43,904 nt of DNA from an uncultured Eubacteriales bacterium. Lineage in GTDB: Bacteria; Bacillota; Clostridia; Christensenellales; CAG-138. The notes under the pieces are model-generated. The model was given only the letters and a program-made list of their open reading frames with translations. It was not told where the DNA came from and did no database searches. Location: positions 1 through 43,904 of the forward strand of contig UREK01000017.1 in the NCBI GenBank assembly GCA_900546845.1. The letters run 5' to 3'. Position numbers and translations under genes: made by a program. Positions within the stretch are counted from its first letter, which is position 1; the number at the start of each line of letters is the position of its first letter. Positions 16,087-26,700 of this stretch are shown piece by piece.

Positions 16087-16319
16087 TGCGAATGCTACCC
16101 CTTTTCTGGTCTGGGCACGCTGCCCGCAAGGATGTTTTGTCAAACTTTTATTTGTTATTATAATTCATCTGCCGCACATATGTCTACACCCAACGCAGAT
16201 GGGAAACAAAGGACGGCTTGCGCGGCTCCCATGTTTTGGCTTGCATTGCGGATGGCTGCAAGCACCTGCGAAAAGGGCGAAAAAGAAGAAATCCAGGGGC
16301 TTTCGCCCCCGGCACAGGG

Positions 16320-16509
16320 TGTCGAAAAAGTCTCTCCGGGATTGTCAAGGGCCGCGGTCCTTGACTTTTGATCGCGAGCAGCGACCTGTGCGGTGCGAGC
16401 GAAAAGCCTTGCGCCGCAAGGCTTTCTTTACACGGAGCGCTGGCCGCGCCATCGGCGCAAGCGCGATGTGCAATCCTCGATCAAGTGGCAGATGCCACTT
16501 GATCGACAG
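16320..16509. repeat. Dispersed intergenic repeat, copy 1
   Basis: 190 bp, from TGTCGAAAAAGTCTCTC to a palindromic end (TCGATCAAGTGGCA, GA, TGCCACTTGATCGA; 16477-16506). It contains the inner hairpin AAGCCTTGCGCCGCAAGGCTT. It matches copy 2 at 34103-34337 closely and copy 3 in part. The palindromic end lies about 28 bases past the stop of the sortase gene, so it may also terminate the pilus operon. The rest of 16087-16533 shows no gene. Confidence 0.85.
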
Positions 16510-16533
16510 TCTGAGCCGCGCATCTGCGGCGTT

Positions 16534-17190
16534 TCATGGCATATCCTCCGGCATTACCTGGTCGCAGCGTACCGTAACGCGGTTCGCGCCGCCCAGTGTG
16601 CATGTGAACAGGGTCAGATCATAATCGCTCGCAGTCATCTCCGCAATGGCCGTGGGGGGCAGCGTCTCCAGGGCGGTTACCTCGTAGCAAAACAGGTTCC
16701 CATCCATATCCGTGAACGTGACCGCATCGCCCTCGGAAAGGTTTTTCAGCGTCCCAAAATGGGATTGATAGTTATGGGCCGCGATCACAAGGGTATTGAG
16801 ATAGGCAGACCCCACATAGCGGCAAGGTGCAATTTTGAGATTGGGATAGCTCCACTCGCTGATAACCGGCAGTTCCAGTTCCAGCGCCGGGATGCGCAGT
16901 GTGCCGATATAGCCGATGCCGTCCATCTCCGTAACCGGCATTTCCATCTGCGGGTTCAGCACATAGTCCGGAAGCTCGATCTCCTCCGGTGCGGCGGCTT
17001 CCTCCGCCGGAAGCGCCGCCGGCGTGGATGGGGCCTCCGTGGGCGTAAGCGCCGCGAGGCGGCTTGCCGCCTGCCGCGCGGAACGTTCCGCCCGCGCCCC
17101 ATCGTATAGATTATAGGCCGCCAGGAAAAGGGCCGCCGCAATCAGCAGCAGCCCCAGCAGGATCAAACCTTTGCCCTTATTCCTCTTCAT
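16534..17190 (-). CDS. Sortase (last gene of the pilus operon)
   Basis: A 218-residue transpeptidase with an N-terminal membrane anchor (residues 8-26), a Pro/Ala/Glu linker (about 48-72) and a sortase barrel. The catalytic triad is H139 (IAAHNYQSHFG), C197 (LTLFTCTLGG) and R204 (NRVTVR). It differs from the class C enzyme upstream and lacks its C-terminal membrane helix, so it may anchor finished pili or the Cna-B protein to peptidoglycan. It overlaps the Cna-B gene by 14 bases. AGAGGG lies seven bases before the ATG. The exact class is unsettled. Confidence 0.9.
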   Translation of the reverse strand: MKRNKGKGLILLGLLLIAAALFLAAYNLYDGARAERSARQAASRLAALTPTEAPSTPAALPAEEAAAPEEIELPDYVLNPQMEMPVTEMDGIGYIGTLRIPALELELPVISEWSYPNLKIAPCRYVGSAYLNTLVIAAHNYQSHFGTLKNLSEGDAVTFTDMDGNLFCYEVTALETLPPTAIAEMTASDYDLTLFTCTLGGANRVTVRCDQVMPEDMP

Positions 17191-18148
17191 CGGCAGTCCC
17201 TCTGCGGCGAAGCAGGCCCATAACGACCAAAAGCAGGCCCGCCGCGATCAACAGCGGCACCGGCCACCAGGTCTGGCCCGTCTGTGGCAGCCCATCCGGC
17301 CCAGGCGTGGGGTTCACAGGGATGCCCGGCCCGCCCCAGGTATTTGTCACCACAAAGGTAACGCCCTCCCGGGTAATCGTCACAATGTAGCCGCCCGGGG
17401 CCTCCTCCACCACGATCCAGCGGTAAGCCGCGTCCAGGTCCTCCCAGGTGCAGCGCCAGTTGTTGCGGGCGCTCAGGGTCGCGGTATCATAGACCACCCC
17501 GTCGCGGAGCAGCTGCACGGTGACTGCCCTCGGGCGCTCCGCCTCGTGCCCCTCGTCCTTCCAGACCTTCAAAACCTTGCGGGTGAGCGTATCATCCACC
17601 GGTTCGGGGCGGGAGTCATGCTTGGGGCTGACGGCCACATCATAAAGCCAATCGTTCGCTTCCATATCGAACGCCGGCAGCAGCACCATGGCGGGCTGCG
17701 CGTCATAGATCCAGCCGTTCTGCCGGTGGCGCGCGCCAAGCACGAGGTACAGGCCGGGGGTCAGCGCCTGTTCCCCGGCGGGGAAGGACACCCGGCCCGA
17801 GGAATCGGTTGTCCCGCTCGCGGCAGGCGCGAGCCCATCCCGCAGGGCATAGCCCTCCAGCGTGGAAGCCAGCGCTTTCCAGGCGTCGTCGTTTTTGCCC
17901 CGGATATTGACGTTGAACGCGTCAAACTCCTCCGTCGCCGTCAGTTCCCCGTATTCATCCACCGTGGCGACCAGGTAGATGGAAAAGGCAGCCCCGGCGA
18001 GCGGGACGCCGTTATCCTCATAGGATATGGTCAGCTTGCAGGCGCGGCTCAGGTCAATGCTCCCGGCCGCGAAAGCCTCGGCGGGCAAAAGAAGCGCTGC
18101 CGCCGCGATGGCAAGGAGCAGCCCCGCGATTTTTTTATAGATCTTCAA
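17177..18148 (-). CDS. LPXTG-anchored Cna-B domain surface protein (minor pilin)
   Basis: About 323 residues: a signal peptide (MKIYKKIAGLLLAIAAAALL, ending near AFAAG), an N-terminal pilin-like domain, a Cna-B beta-sandwich (TRKVLKVWKDEGHEAERPRA onward) ending in the E-box-like WIVVEEAPGGYIV, and the sorting signal LPQTGQ plus hydrophobic helix and RRR. The TTG at 18148 is chosen: GGAGGTGA (18154-18161) lies five bases upstream, whereas the in-frame ATG at 18163 overlaps that site. The gene overlaps both neighbouring sortase genes. Probably a basal or accessory pilin. Confidence 0.88.
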   Translation of the reverse strand: MKIYKKIAGLLLAIAAAALLLPAEAFAAGSIDLSRACKLTISYEDNGVPLAGAAFSIYLVATVDEYGELTATEEFDAFNVNIRGKNDDAWKALASTLEGYALRDGLAPAASGTTDSSGRVSFPAGEQALTPGLYLVLGARHRQNGWIYDAQPAMVLLPAFDMEANDWLYDVAVSPKHDSRPEPVDDTLTRKVLKVWKDEGHEAERPRAVTVQLLRDGVVYDTATLSARNNWRCTWEDLDAAYRWIVVEEAPGGYIVTITREGVTFVVTNTWGGPGIPVNPTPGPDGLPQTGQTWWPVPLLIAAGLLLVVMGLLRRRGTADEEE

Positions 18149-18986
18149 ATGGGTCACCTCCATTTTTCTTCCTGGGCTTTTTGGGTATCAGCAAAACGAT
18201 CAAAAGCAAAAGCAGCATGGGCAGCGCCGCGAGCGGGGCCACGATCACCGGCTCAATCCGCATGGCGTCGGCGGTCACGCGGACGAGCCGCGCCTCCTCC
18301 TGATTCTCTATCCGGTGGCCCCGGACCAGGAGCCTGTGGGAGTTTATGCCATAGGGCGTGCAGGTGACGAGTGTGCAGTAATCCCGCTCCGGGTCAATCG
18401 CAAGCGCGTCAAGTTCATAAGGCTCCACGATGAGAATCTGGTCAACCTCATAGGTCAGCGTCTCATCCAGGATGCGCAGGATGAAATCCTCCCCCACCGT
18501 GAGCTTATCTAAATCGGTAAAAAGTTTGGCGCTCGGCAGCCCGCGGTGGCCGGAAAGGACGCTGTGGCAGCCCGCGCCGCCCACGGGGAGGGACGTGCCC
18601 TCGATGTGCCCCACGGCGATCTGCAGCACGGATTCCTCCGTGCCGTGATAAATAGGCAGGGAGCAGCCGATCAGCGGGATCTCGATATAGCCGATGATGC
18701 CCGTGCCGGAAACATCCAGAAGGCTTTCATATTCCGTGCGCTCCTCGTCGGTCATTTCGTAGCGGTCCGGATTTTGGAGGAGGGTTTGGTTGTAGCTCCG
18801 GGCGTCGGCCCAGAGCTGTTCATACAGCTCGTTGTCCAGCTCGTTCACCTGCTCGGCATATTCGGTAATGGCGCGGGACTGGTGCAGCGAGTTCCAATAG
18901 TCGCTGACGGTAGGGTACAGCAGCAAGGACAGCCCTGCGAGGAATGCCAGGATCAGCAAAACGGTGGTCAGGTTCTTTTTTTTCAT
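18135..18986 (-). CDS. Class C (pilin-polymerising) sortase
   Basis: A 283-residue enzyme with an N-terminal membrane helix, a sortase barrel and a second C-terminal membrane helix (VIVAPLAALPMLLLLLIVLL), the topology of class C. The catalytic residues are H147 (SVLSGHRGLPSAKLFTDL), C209 (TLVTCTPYGINSHR) and R218. It would join pilin subunits by cleaving LPXTG signals and forming Lys isopeptide bonds. The DP-aromatic lid motif usual in front of the barrel is not evident (the region reads QNPDRYEMTDEERTEYESLL). Located directly after the major pilin gene. Confidence 0.93.
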   Translation of the reverse strand: MKKKNLTTVLLILAFLAGLSLLLYPTVSDYWNSLHQSRAITEYAEQVNELDNELYEQLWADARSYNQTLLQNPDRYEMTDEERTEYESLLDVSGTGIIGYIEIPLIGCSLPIYHGTEESVLQIAVGHIEGTSLPVGGAGCHSVLSGHRGLPSAKLFTDLDKLTVGEDFILRILDETLTYEVDQILIVEPYELDALAIDPERDYCTLVTCTPYGINSHRLLVRGHRIENQEEARLVRVTADAMRIEPVIVAPLAALPMLLLLLIVLLIPKKPRKKNGGDPFEDL

Positions 18987-19093
18987 GCAGGGTTCTCCTT
19001 GCCGCTGCGGGGTGGCCCGCAGCGGGCTTGCGTTTCAGGTTCCGCCTGCGGCGGGCGGGGCGTTGCGCCCCGCCCCAGTGCAGGCATAAGGGT

Positions 19094-20722
19094 TTACTTT
19101 TCAGCGTTCATGCGCTTCCTGGCGACCAGCAGCACCACCGCGCCGATCAGCAGGGCGGAGCCGAGGACGTAGAAGATCGTCGTGCCGATACCGCCGGTGG
19201 AGGGCAGCTCGGTGCCGGACTGGTTCAGAACCTCGACCTCGGCCACACCCAAATTAGTATCGGGATCGACATTGATTTCGCCTTTGGCGCTGATAGTGAT
19301 TTCAACTGCGCCAGGCAACAGGTTGTAGCCGCTGGGGGCGACGGTTTCCTTCAGGTAGTACGTGCCGGAATCCAGGCCCTCGATGGTAAATCTGCCGGTT
19401 CCATCGGTGGTGATTACGAAATCTGTCGTCCCGCTATCTTTCACCACGCGGTAAGTATTCTTCACAGTAGTCTCCTTCAGCGCAATGACGCCAGTGCCGT
19501 CCGAATTCTTGCACAGCTTGAACTGTGCGCCTGCAAGCGCCTTCTTCGTCTCGCCGTCCATGAAATACTTGAATACAGGCACAGACCATGTGTAAGTAGT
19601 GGTGTTGGCGTGCGCGGTCGCGGTGTTGTCGCCAAAGGTCACCCAGCAGTCGTTTTTGTTGCCAGTACTGCCGACCGTAGCATTCTCGTTAAGGGTGGCG
19701 TAGTAGGTGATGGTGAGCTCATCCCCTGCTTCTAACTTGGCACAAAGAGCAGATGTAAATTCGATTTCGAAGGTCGGCCCGTTAGCCCCTTCCGTTGGAT
19801 CCGCCTCCCCAGTGACAGTTAACACATAGTCATGACCGGTTCCTTCTGTCAAAGTTTGCGGAACCGCGGTGCTCCCATTCACATCTTTCCAGGTGACCAC
19901 AACTTTGTAGTCACCGCTATTCGTAAAGGTCAGGCCTGAGGCCATCTTGTCGTGGAACTTGTAGTTAACCGCGCCAGCTTCGACATGGATGACGGACTGG
20001 AATTTCACAACGTCGCTGATATTCGCATCGTTTGTCGGGCCAAACGTACCGTTTTCGTCGACCTGCTTCGTAACGGTGGGCTGCCCGTTCTTTTCCTTGA
20101 TCTTCACGTTGGGGTTGGTGGTGTCCAGGGAGCAGAGGGTACCCATGGAGGAATCCAGCAGGTAGTAGCCCAAAGGCATACCTTCGAATGCCAAAGTCTT
20201 ATCAGTCGCCGACATGGAGTCATCGGAGGCAGTCCCGCTCTGGGTGATGTATTCCCTGGCCTTCGCGGCAAACGCGACAACGTCTGCGCCATCTTTCCAA
20301 GTCACATAACCCTGCTTGTCAACCTCGACAAACACACCCTTGATGTCATTGCCGTTGATGAAGGTGTTCCACTTCGTGCTTGCTTTGTAAGCATAATTGC
20401 CGCCTGTGGGGTTGCCGTTTTCATCTAATGGGGTTCCAGCACCAGAGTAGCTCTCCAAATCAAGGATCCTGTAGATGCTATAGGTCTGGCCGGGAACGGC
20501 ATTGATGATCGTGATGGTTCCTGTTGGTTGTGTCTTGCCGCCAGCATTGCCGCCAACATCGGTGCCAGTCGTGGTTCCCGAAGTTGAACCCGCCGTTTTG
20601 TCGTCAACGGTTTCCGTTTGCGCCGCATCAATGCCATCACCCGTGGCAAACGCGGTGGCAGCCAGGCTGAGGACCATGGTCAGGGCCAGCAGAAGGCCCA
20701 AGAGTTTCTTTGCGTGTTTCAT
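19094..20722 (-). CDS. SpaH/EbpB-type major pilin (LPXTG)
   Basis: About 542 residues: a signal peptide (MKHAKKLLGLLLALTMVLSL), an N-terminal pilin domain with the candidate linking Lys in PTVTKQVDENG, a fimbrial D2-type isopeptide domain (VNYKFHDKMASGLTFTN), a SpaA/Cna-B domain with E-box YYLKETVAPSGY, and the sorting signal LPSTGG with helix and RKRMNAEK. This is the backbone pilin polymerised by the adjacent class C sortase. Possible starts are 20731 and 20722; both have purine-rich sites, and 20722 gives a standard signal peptide. No terminator is visible before the sortase gene. Confidence 0.92.
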   Translation of the reverse strand: MKHAKKLLGLLLALTMVLSLAATAFATGDGIDAAQTETVDDKTAGSTSGTTTGTDVGGNAGGKTQPTGTITIINAVPGQTYSIYRILDLESYSGAGTPLDENGNPTGGNYAYKASTKWNTFINGNDIKGVFVEVDKQGYVTWKDGADVVAFAAKAREYITQSGTASDDSMSATDKTLAFEGMPLGYYLLDSSMGTLCSLDTTNPNVKIKEKNGQPTVTKQVDENGTFGPTNDANISDVVKFQSVIHVEAGAVNYKFHDKMASGLTFTNSGDYKVVVTWKDVNGSTAVPQTLTEGTGHDYVLTVTGEADPTEGANGPTFEIEFTSALCAKLEAGDELTITYYATLNENATVGSTGNKNDCWVTFGDNTATAHANTTTYTWSVPVFKYFMDGETKKALAGAQFKLCKNSDGTGVIALKETTVKNTYRVVKDSGTTDFVITTDGTGRFTIEGLDSGTYYLKETVAPSGYNLLPGAVEITISAKGEINVDPDTNLGVAEVEVLNQSGTELPSTGGIGTTIFYVLGSALLIGAVVLLVARKRMNAEK

Positions 20723-20781
20723 GTTTTCCATTCCTTTCCTCATTGGATTTTTTAAAAAATTTGGAACCAGGTTGCTGTGTT

Positions 20782-23700
20782 TCAGGAGGATGCTGATCCC
20801 TCCTTCTTACACTTTTTATACAACAGGAGTACGCCTGCGCAAAGCGCCAGCAGCCCTCCTAAGGTATACGGAACCGTACCCGCGCCGCCGGCTTCCGGCA
20901 GTTCATACCCTTTGCGGTTTTCGACCTTCAGGGTATATACACCGTCCTTTGCCGCAGTGCGGTAAATGGTCTGCCCCGGGGTTTCGCTGAGCGCATACCC
21001 AGCGGGGGCCTTGACCTCCAGCAGATAGTACTTCTCGCGGAGCAGACTCTCGAACGCCAGCGCGCCGTCCGCGCCGGTGGTTCCTACCTGGGCCAGATAC
21101 CAGGTCTCCGCGCCGTTCTGGATGGTAGGTTGAATAGCAAGCGCCGCATATTCCGCGGGGACGTTATCTATCTTATCGCTCTGTTCCGGGCTGTAGAGCG
21201 CGAACACCGCGCCGGGCAGGAACACCTTCGAATCCATGCGATCCACCTTCGTCAGGCCTATGCGCCACTTCTGGAACAGGTTCTCGCAGGTGATGGTCAG
21301 CGTCTCCGCGCCCTGATAGGCAAAGGTGTGCTGAGCCGCTTCCTTCCCATCAAAGCTGCGGAATGCGTAGCGGCCGTCCCCGGGCAGTTCCACGATGGTG
21401 TATTTCTGGCCCTCCGTCCATGCCCAGCCCTCGGCCTTCAGGAGCGTTTCCCCGGATGTGCTCGCGCCCGCTTTCACGGTCACAGGGAACACATGGTAGG
21501 TAATGTTTTGGGCTTTGAGCGCCGCTGTCCACTCCGCTTCCGTCGCGTAGCTGCCCGGGAGCGCTTCGCCTACATAGACCAGGAACTTGAAGGTTTCATC
21601 CTGCTCCGCAGCCGCCGGCGCACCGCTCACATCCACCAGCTTTTTCTCCAGCGCCGGGACGTCCGGCACTTTCACGCCCACGACCATCGGCATGGACTCC
21701 AGCTCGATTGTCTGGCTGCCCTCCTGAATCGCATAATGGTAGCCGAAGCTGTTCCAGGCGACGCTGCCGGGCGTGGCGTCGCTGTCCACCTTCGCGCGGA
21801 AGGTGACGGAAACCGTGGCGCCGTCCGGGATGATCGGCTGAACCTTGCCGCCAGTGGGGTTGGACTTGTCTTCAATGATGATGCGGATGGCGCGGGCGTT
21901 GGCAGGGCTGGCCGTCCATTTTGCGGTAGTGCCGATGGTCTCGCCCTTCCAGTCCGCGCTCTGCGGCTTGCCGAAATCGGTGGCCTCCGCATACTGTACG
22001 GTATATTTGCTCGCCGCCAGCGTCGCTTCCTTTCCGTCCTTTGATGTCACCTTCACGGTAACAGCAGGATTCGCCGCAAAGCTCACCCGGAACTCGCTGC
22101 CCCGCGGGGCCGCCATGCTGAAGGGGCTGTGGTCGCCCACCTCCGGCAGGTTGTCTATGAGCACCAGCTTCTCCATAGCCTTGCCTGTGCTGTTGGTCAC
22201 GGAAAGCGTATAGGTGAACTCCTTGCCCGCGTCCGGGAGGAGGATGGTGTTGTTCGCCGGGTCGGTGGAGACGGCGGTATGCGTACCATCCGTCACGCTC
22301 TTTACCGAGCTGGTGACCAGCCCTGTGGCTACCGTCACGGAGGAATAGGCCCTGACGCTGACAGGCTTGCCCGCCCCGTCTTTGACGATCTGCCCTTCCC
22401 CATGGCGCGTGAACGCCTGCGTGGGGGTCAGGGTGGCGTAGTTCGTATAGACGGTGGAGATCATGTTGGTTGTCGGGTTCTTGGAGGACAGGCCGATCTC
22501 CATCGTGCCGCCCTCGGGGATCGAAAACGAAGCGTCCTTCAAATGCAGCTTCAGGACTTCATTTCCGCTTCCGCCTTCGCGGCTGAGGGAGACGGAAAGG
22601 CCGTCGCCAAGGTCTGTCTCGGTTCCGTCCAGCGTGACCTTATATGATTTGCCCTTGCGGGTAACGGTCACGCTCGTCTCGTTTGCGCCCCGCTCTGCCG
22701 GGAAGGCCAGCAGCTCCTGTTTCAGGACCGCATTGCCATCCTTATCACGGATCGTCCCGGCGACCTTCCCTACAAATATATAGGGGCTGGGCATGCTGTC
22801 CTCGAAGGTATAATCCGTTATGGCCTGCGCTCCGCCGTTGGACAGCTTTACGCTCCAATTCACCACAGCAGTGGGATCGACATGGTTTTCGTAGGGCGTT
22901 GTAACGCCGCCCTGCGTGTACGACTCCGTAACCTTGGTCACGCCGGGGATGATCTCGCCCCGCCGGACCGTCACGTCGGACACCAGCCAGGTCCCGTCGC
23001 CGCTGCCGTCTGTAAAGCCATATTTCTCTTTCACACTGGCTGCGGACATGGCGGCGCGGCTGCCGTCGTTGGCATTCTCAAAGCCGGAGTCGACGGCAGA
23101 AACGCGCATATCGGCCGTGGGGACGATGGAAACGCCGGTCGCCGGCTGGTCGGTGTAGGGCATTGCGACAGCGTTTGTGGCAGCGTCCTTCGTTTTATCG
23201 GACGGCCCAATGTCGCACATGTAGCCGAACACGATGGCTTCGCCCTGGTTCAGGTAATACTGGCCCCGCGTTTCGTCGTACGCGGCGGCGTTGCTGCCAT
23301 CCCCCGGTTTGGTGATGCGGAACATCACGCCGCCCTCGGCTTTTTCCGCCGTGATCCCAACGCTGCGGTAAGTCACGCCCTCCGCGTTCACCAGCGGGTT
23401 GGTCAAGTTCGTCCCGCCCGGCGTGGTGATCGTCTGCAGCAGACTCAAGCGGCTGAGGTTCCCGTTTTGCAGCATGTGCTGGAAGGTAAAGCCGTCAGGC
23501 AGCTTGTCGTACAGGTCGTTCAGGTACAGCCGCTTGCTGCCGCCGTTGTACAGGGTGACATAATAGGCCACCGCCCGGTTCTTGCTGTCCCGGTTGTTGT
23601 ATACCGTGCGGGAGCTGCCAGCCTGCGTATAGGTGCGCTGGGCGGTTGCGCTGTCGTCATAGTAGTACATCCCATACACGCCCTTCTGAAGCAGCGCTTT

Positions 23701-26700
23701 GCCGGTTTCCCTCAGCTCGTGCGTCACAACAGAGGGGAAGCCGTAAACATACATGGTGTTGTCGAGGGTGCTGCCGCCCACCTTCGCGGCATACTCGCTC
23801 CAGGTTGCCTTGCCACCCGCATCGTTGCCGGGGTATTGCAGGGTGAAATAGAGGTAGACTCTGCCCTTTCCGTTAAAGCGAATGCTGGCATTCTCCGGCC
23901 ACACGATGTACTGCCGGCCGTTCGGCATGGAATCATACGAAGGGCTCGTGGTTGTTATGGACCAGTTATCCAGGCCGGAGACTGTTACATTCTCGCCCCC
24001 TTCTGTTTCCATCGCAAGCAGAACGTTCGTTCCTTTTTTCCACTCGAACACCCCGTGGGTATCCGGCAGGGCGTCGGCCAGTTCCTTGCCCGTCAAGGTG
24101 AAGGAGAGGTCGCCCGTGTTTTTCAGGGTGATGCGGTAAGTGACCTCATCCCCAGCAGCAAGCAGCGTGTGATCCTCCTTGTTCAGCACATCATTCGCAG
24201 GGGCAGTCCCTCTCCGCTCGACAATATCCTTGTCGAACTGCACGATGGTCCCGGCGCCCCAGAAGAAGGAGTAGATGCGGGCGTTCTCGCGGTCGTTCAT
24301 CCAGGCCACGCTGCCCAGGTCATAGCTGATGCCTTCGCTGGCCTCCGTGTCCACAACGACCTGATACCGCACGGTCTTGCGGTAATTTCCGCCTTCCTCG
24401 CGCGGGAAGTACCACTTGACCGTGGTGTGCATCCCGGTGTAGTATTTTTTATTCCCGCCCAGGTCTACATATGGTTTCTCTCCATTTGAGCCGGTGGCCT
24501 TCACCACGGTAATGCTGGCGGCAGTGAGGAGGCGCCCTGTGTCGTCCACGCCCACCGCAACGTCGGTGTACGTGCCCTCCATCAGCTGGTAATACGTTTT
24601 TCCGCCGTGTTTGACCTCCGGAAGCCCCTTCAGCTTGCTGTTCTCACCTGCAGGCACCAGCAGGTACTGGCTGCCGTAGAGATCTTCCACCATGGGCAGG
24701 TTCTCATATGCCCCCGTGCCGAAATGGGTGAACTCGATCTCGTAATCCAGCACATCGCCGTTGTTCACCTTGGGCATCTCGGTCACGTGTACGCCATTCT
24801 GATAGGCGCGCTTGTCAATGACCGCATCCCGCCTCACCTCGTGGGCGGGGACATAGCCGGTCTTTGCTATCTCTTTTTCCGCCGAATCCCGAACATATGC
24901 TGTAGTCGAAGGGATCGTATTCGTGCCCGACTGCGCATATCCGCCCGGCCAATCTTTATCGGCCTGCTGGAAGGAGTTCTTGACGGTGGCATAGATCATG
25001 AACTCCCGGTGCTCGCCGCCCGCGAAGGTGCAGCTTCCATCCGCCCCGTTCAGCGTCCACGCGCAGGTATAGGTAGCCGCAGTTGTCACGCCGTAGCCCG
25101 CCGACTTCAGCGCTTCTGCAACGGAGGAATACGTTTGCGGCGTGCCGTTATCCACGGCGATCTGGCATCCCCCACTCTGCCCCCTAGTGAGGGTCAGGGT
25201 GTGGCCAGCCGTCCCTATATCCGAATTTTCTGGCGTCCGCCAAGTGGCACCGCCCTCTTCTGCGCCGGTGACTGGCTTCCATTCGCCAAGAGCTGCATTG
25301 TTGATGGTGACCGTCAGGCTGCCGCCATGCTCGCTGTCATCAAACATCCTTTGCAGGTTTTCCGGGCGGATATAGATTCTCGAATCCAGCGCATCCTTTA
25401 GGGTATAGCTGCCCTGCACATCTCCCTTCCACGGCAGCGCGCCTTCGTTATATACATCCAGCGTGTAGGTCACATCCTCGCCGAAGTATTTTACCTCGGA
25501 GGCCGTCTTTTTCACTTGGATGCTCCCCGCGCCGCCCTGGATGCGCTTCTCGGCGCTGGCAGGCGCAACCTCCTTAGGCTCGCAGTAATGGTAGCTCACC
25601 GCAGCGCTGGCCTGGTTTTGGATGGAGCCGCCTGTTGTTTGGTTAAATTCCGCCATATCCACCGACAGCGCCGCGGGATATACGTAGAAATTCACCGTGA
25701 CCGGGCTGAGTTCCGCCTTGTCCGAGGTGTTGCGCACCCGCCATTTAAACACTGCGGTGTCTGCTGTTTCATCCCACGCCACGCTGCGGTCGACGAGGGA
25801 CAGGCTGGCGTTGGAGGGCATTTTCACTTGGGCGATCAGGACTTCCCCGGCATACAGATCCGCCCCGCTCCACCTGGCCGTGCCGTTTTGGATCGCCGTT
25901 TTGGCAGTCTCGCTCCAGGCCACCCCGGCAGGCAGGGTCATGGTATCGGTAAAGTCCGCCCATTTGGCGTAATCCTTGCCATAAGATTGCGTCGAGCCTT
26001 TCAGGCTCAGGGTGATCTGCCACCACATCTCAGCGTCGGGCTGCGCAGCGCCGCCGACAACGCCGACAATGTTCAGCGGCTTCACGCTGGCAGCCGTTTT
26101 CGTCAGCGCGAAGCTGGCCGGGGCAGTCTTCCAATAGGCCTGGATGCTGCCCTCTTCACCGGGCTCCATCCGTTTTTTCTCGTACTTCGCCGCTTCGTCC
26201 TTAGTCAAAATTTTGCCCCAGACGTTCAGGCCGCCGCCAGCGGAAGCAGGCGTTGGGTAGTTCGCCGTGACTGAAACGCCGCCCGTGGCGCCGGCTGTAG
26301 GCGTAAACTCCAGATAAACGGTGCAGGGATCCTCCGTGGCCCAGCAGGTTGCAGTCTGCACGGCGCCCGCGGAGCCGAATTGATACGTTTTGCCGGGCTC
26401 AATGCTGAGCGTGCCGCCATCCCCGCCGGTGAGTTCAAAATAGACACGGTAGACGAACGCCTCGGTTCCCGATGTGTTTCCCACGTTCGCATTGATGGTC
26501 AGCGTCTCACCGGTGAGCAGGCTATAGCCGCCCTTCCCGCTAGGATTGCTCCAGCTGCCTCCTTTGATGGAGATGCTCATTTCCGTTGCGCCTTCCCGCG
26601 TAACCGTCAGCCCCTCTGCCCCATCCATAGTGTCAGGGGCGCCGGAGCTGCCCGCGCCGGAAAGGCCGGTGTTGTAGAACAGATTGTAACCCTTCTCCTT

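Noticed and set aside
22882..24489. 535-codon plus-strand frame inside the adhesin locus
   Set aside because: Antisense to the unbroken 8.5-kb adhesin frame; no recognisable protein.
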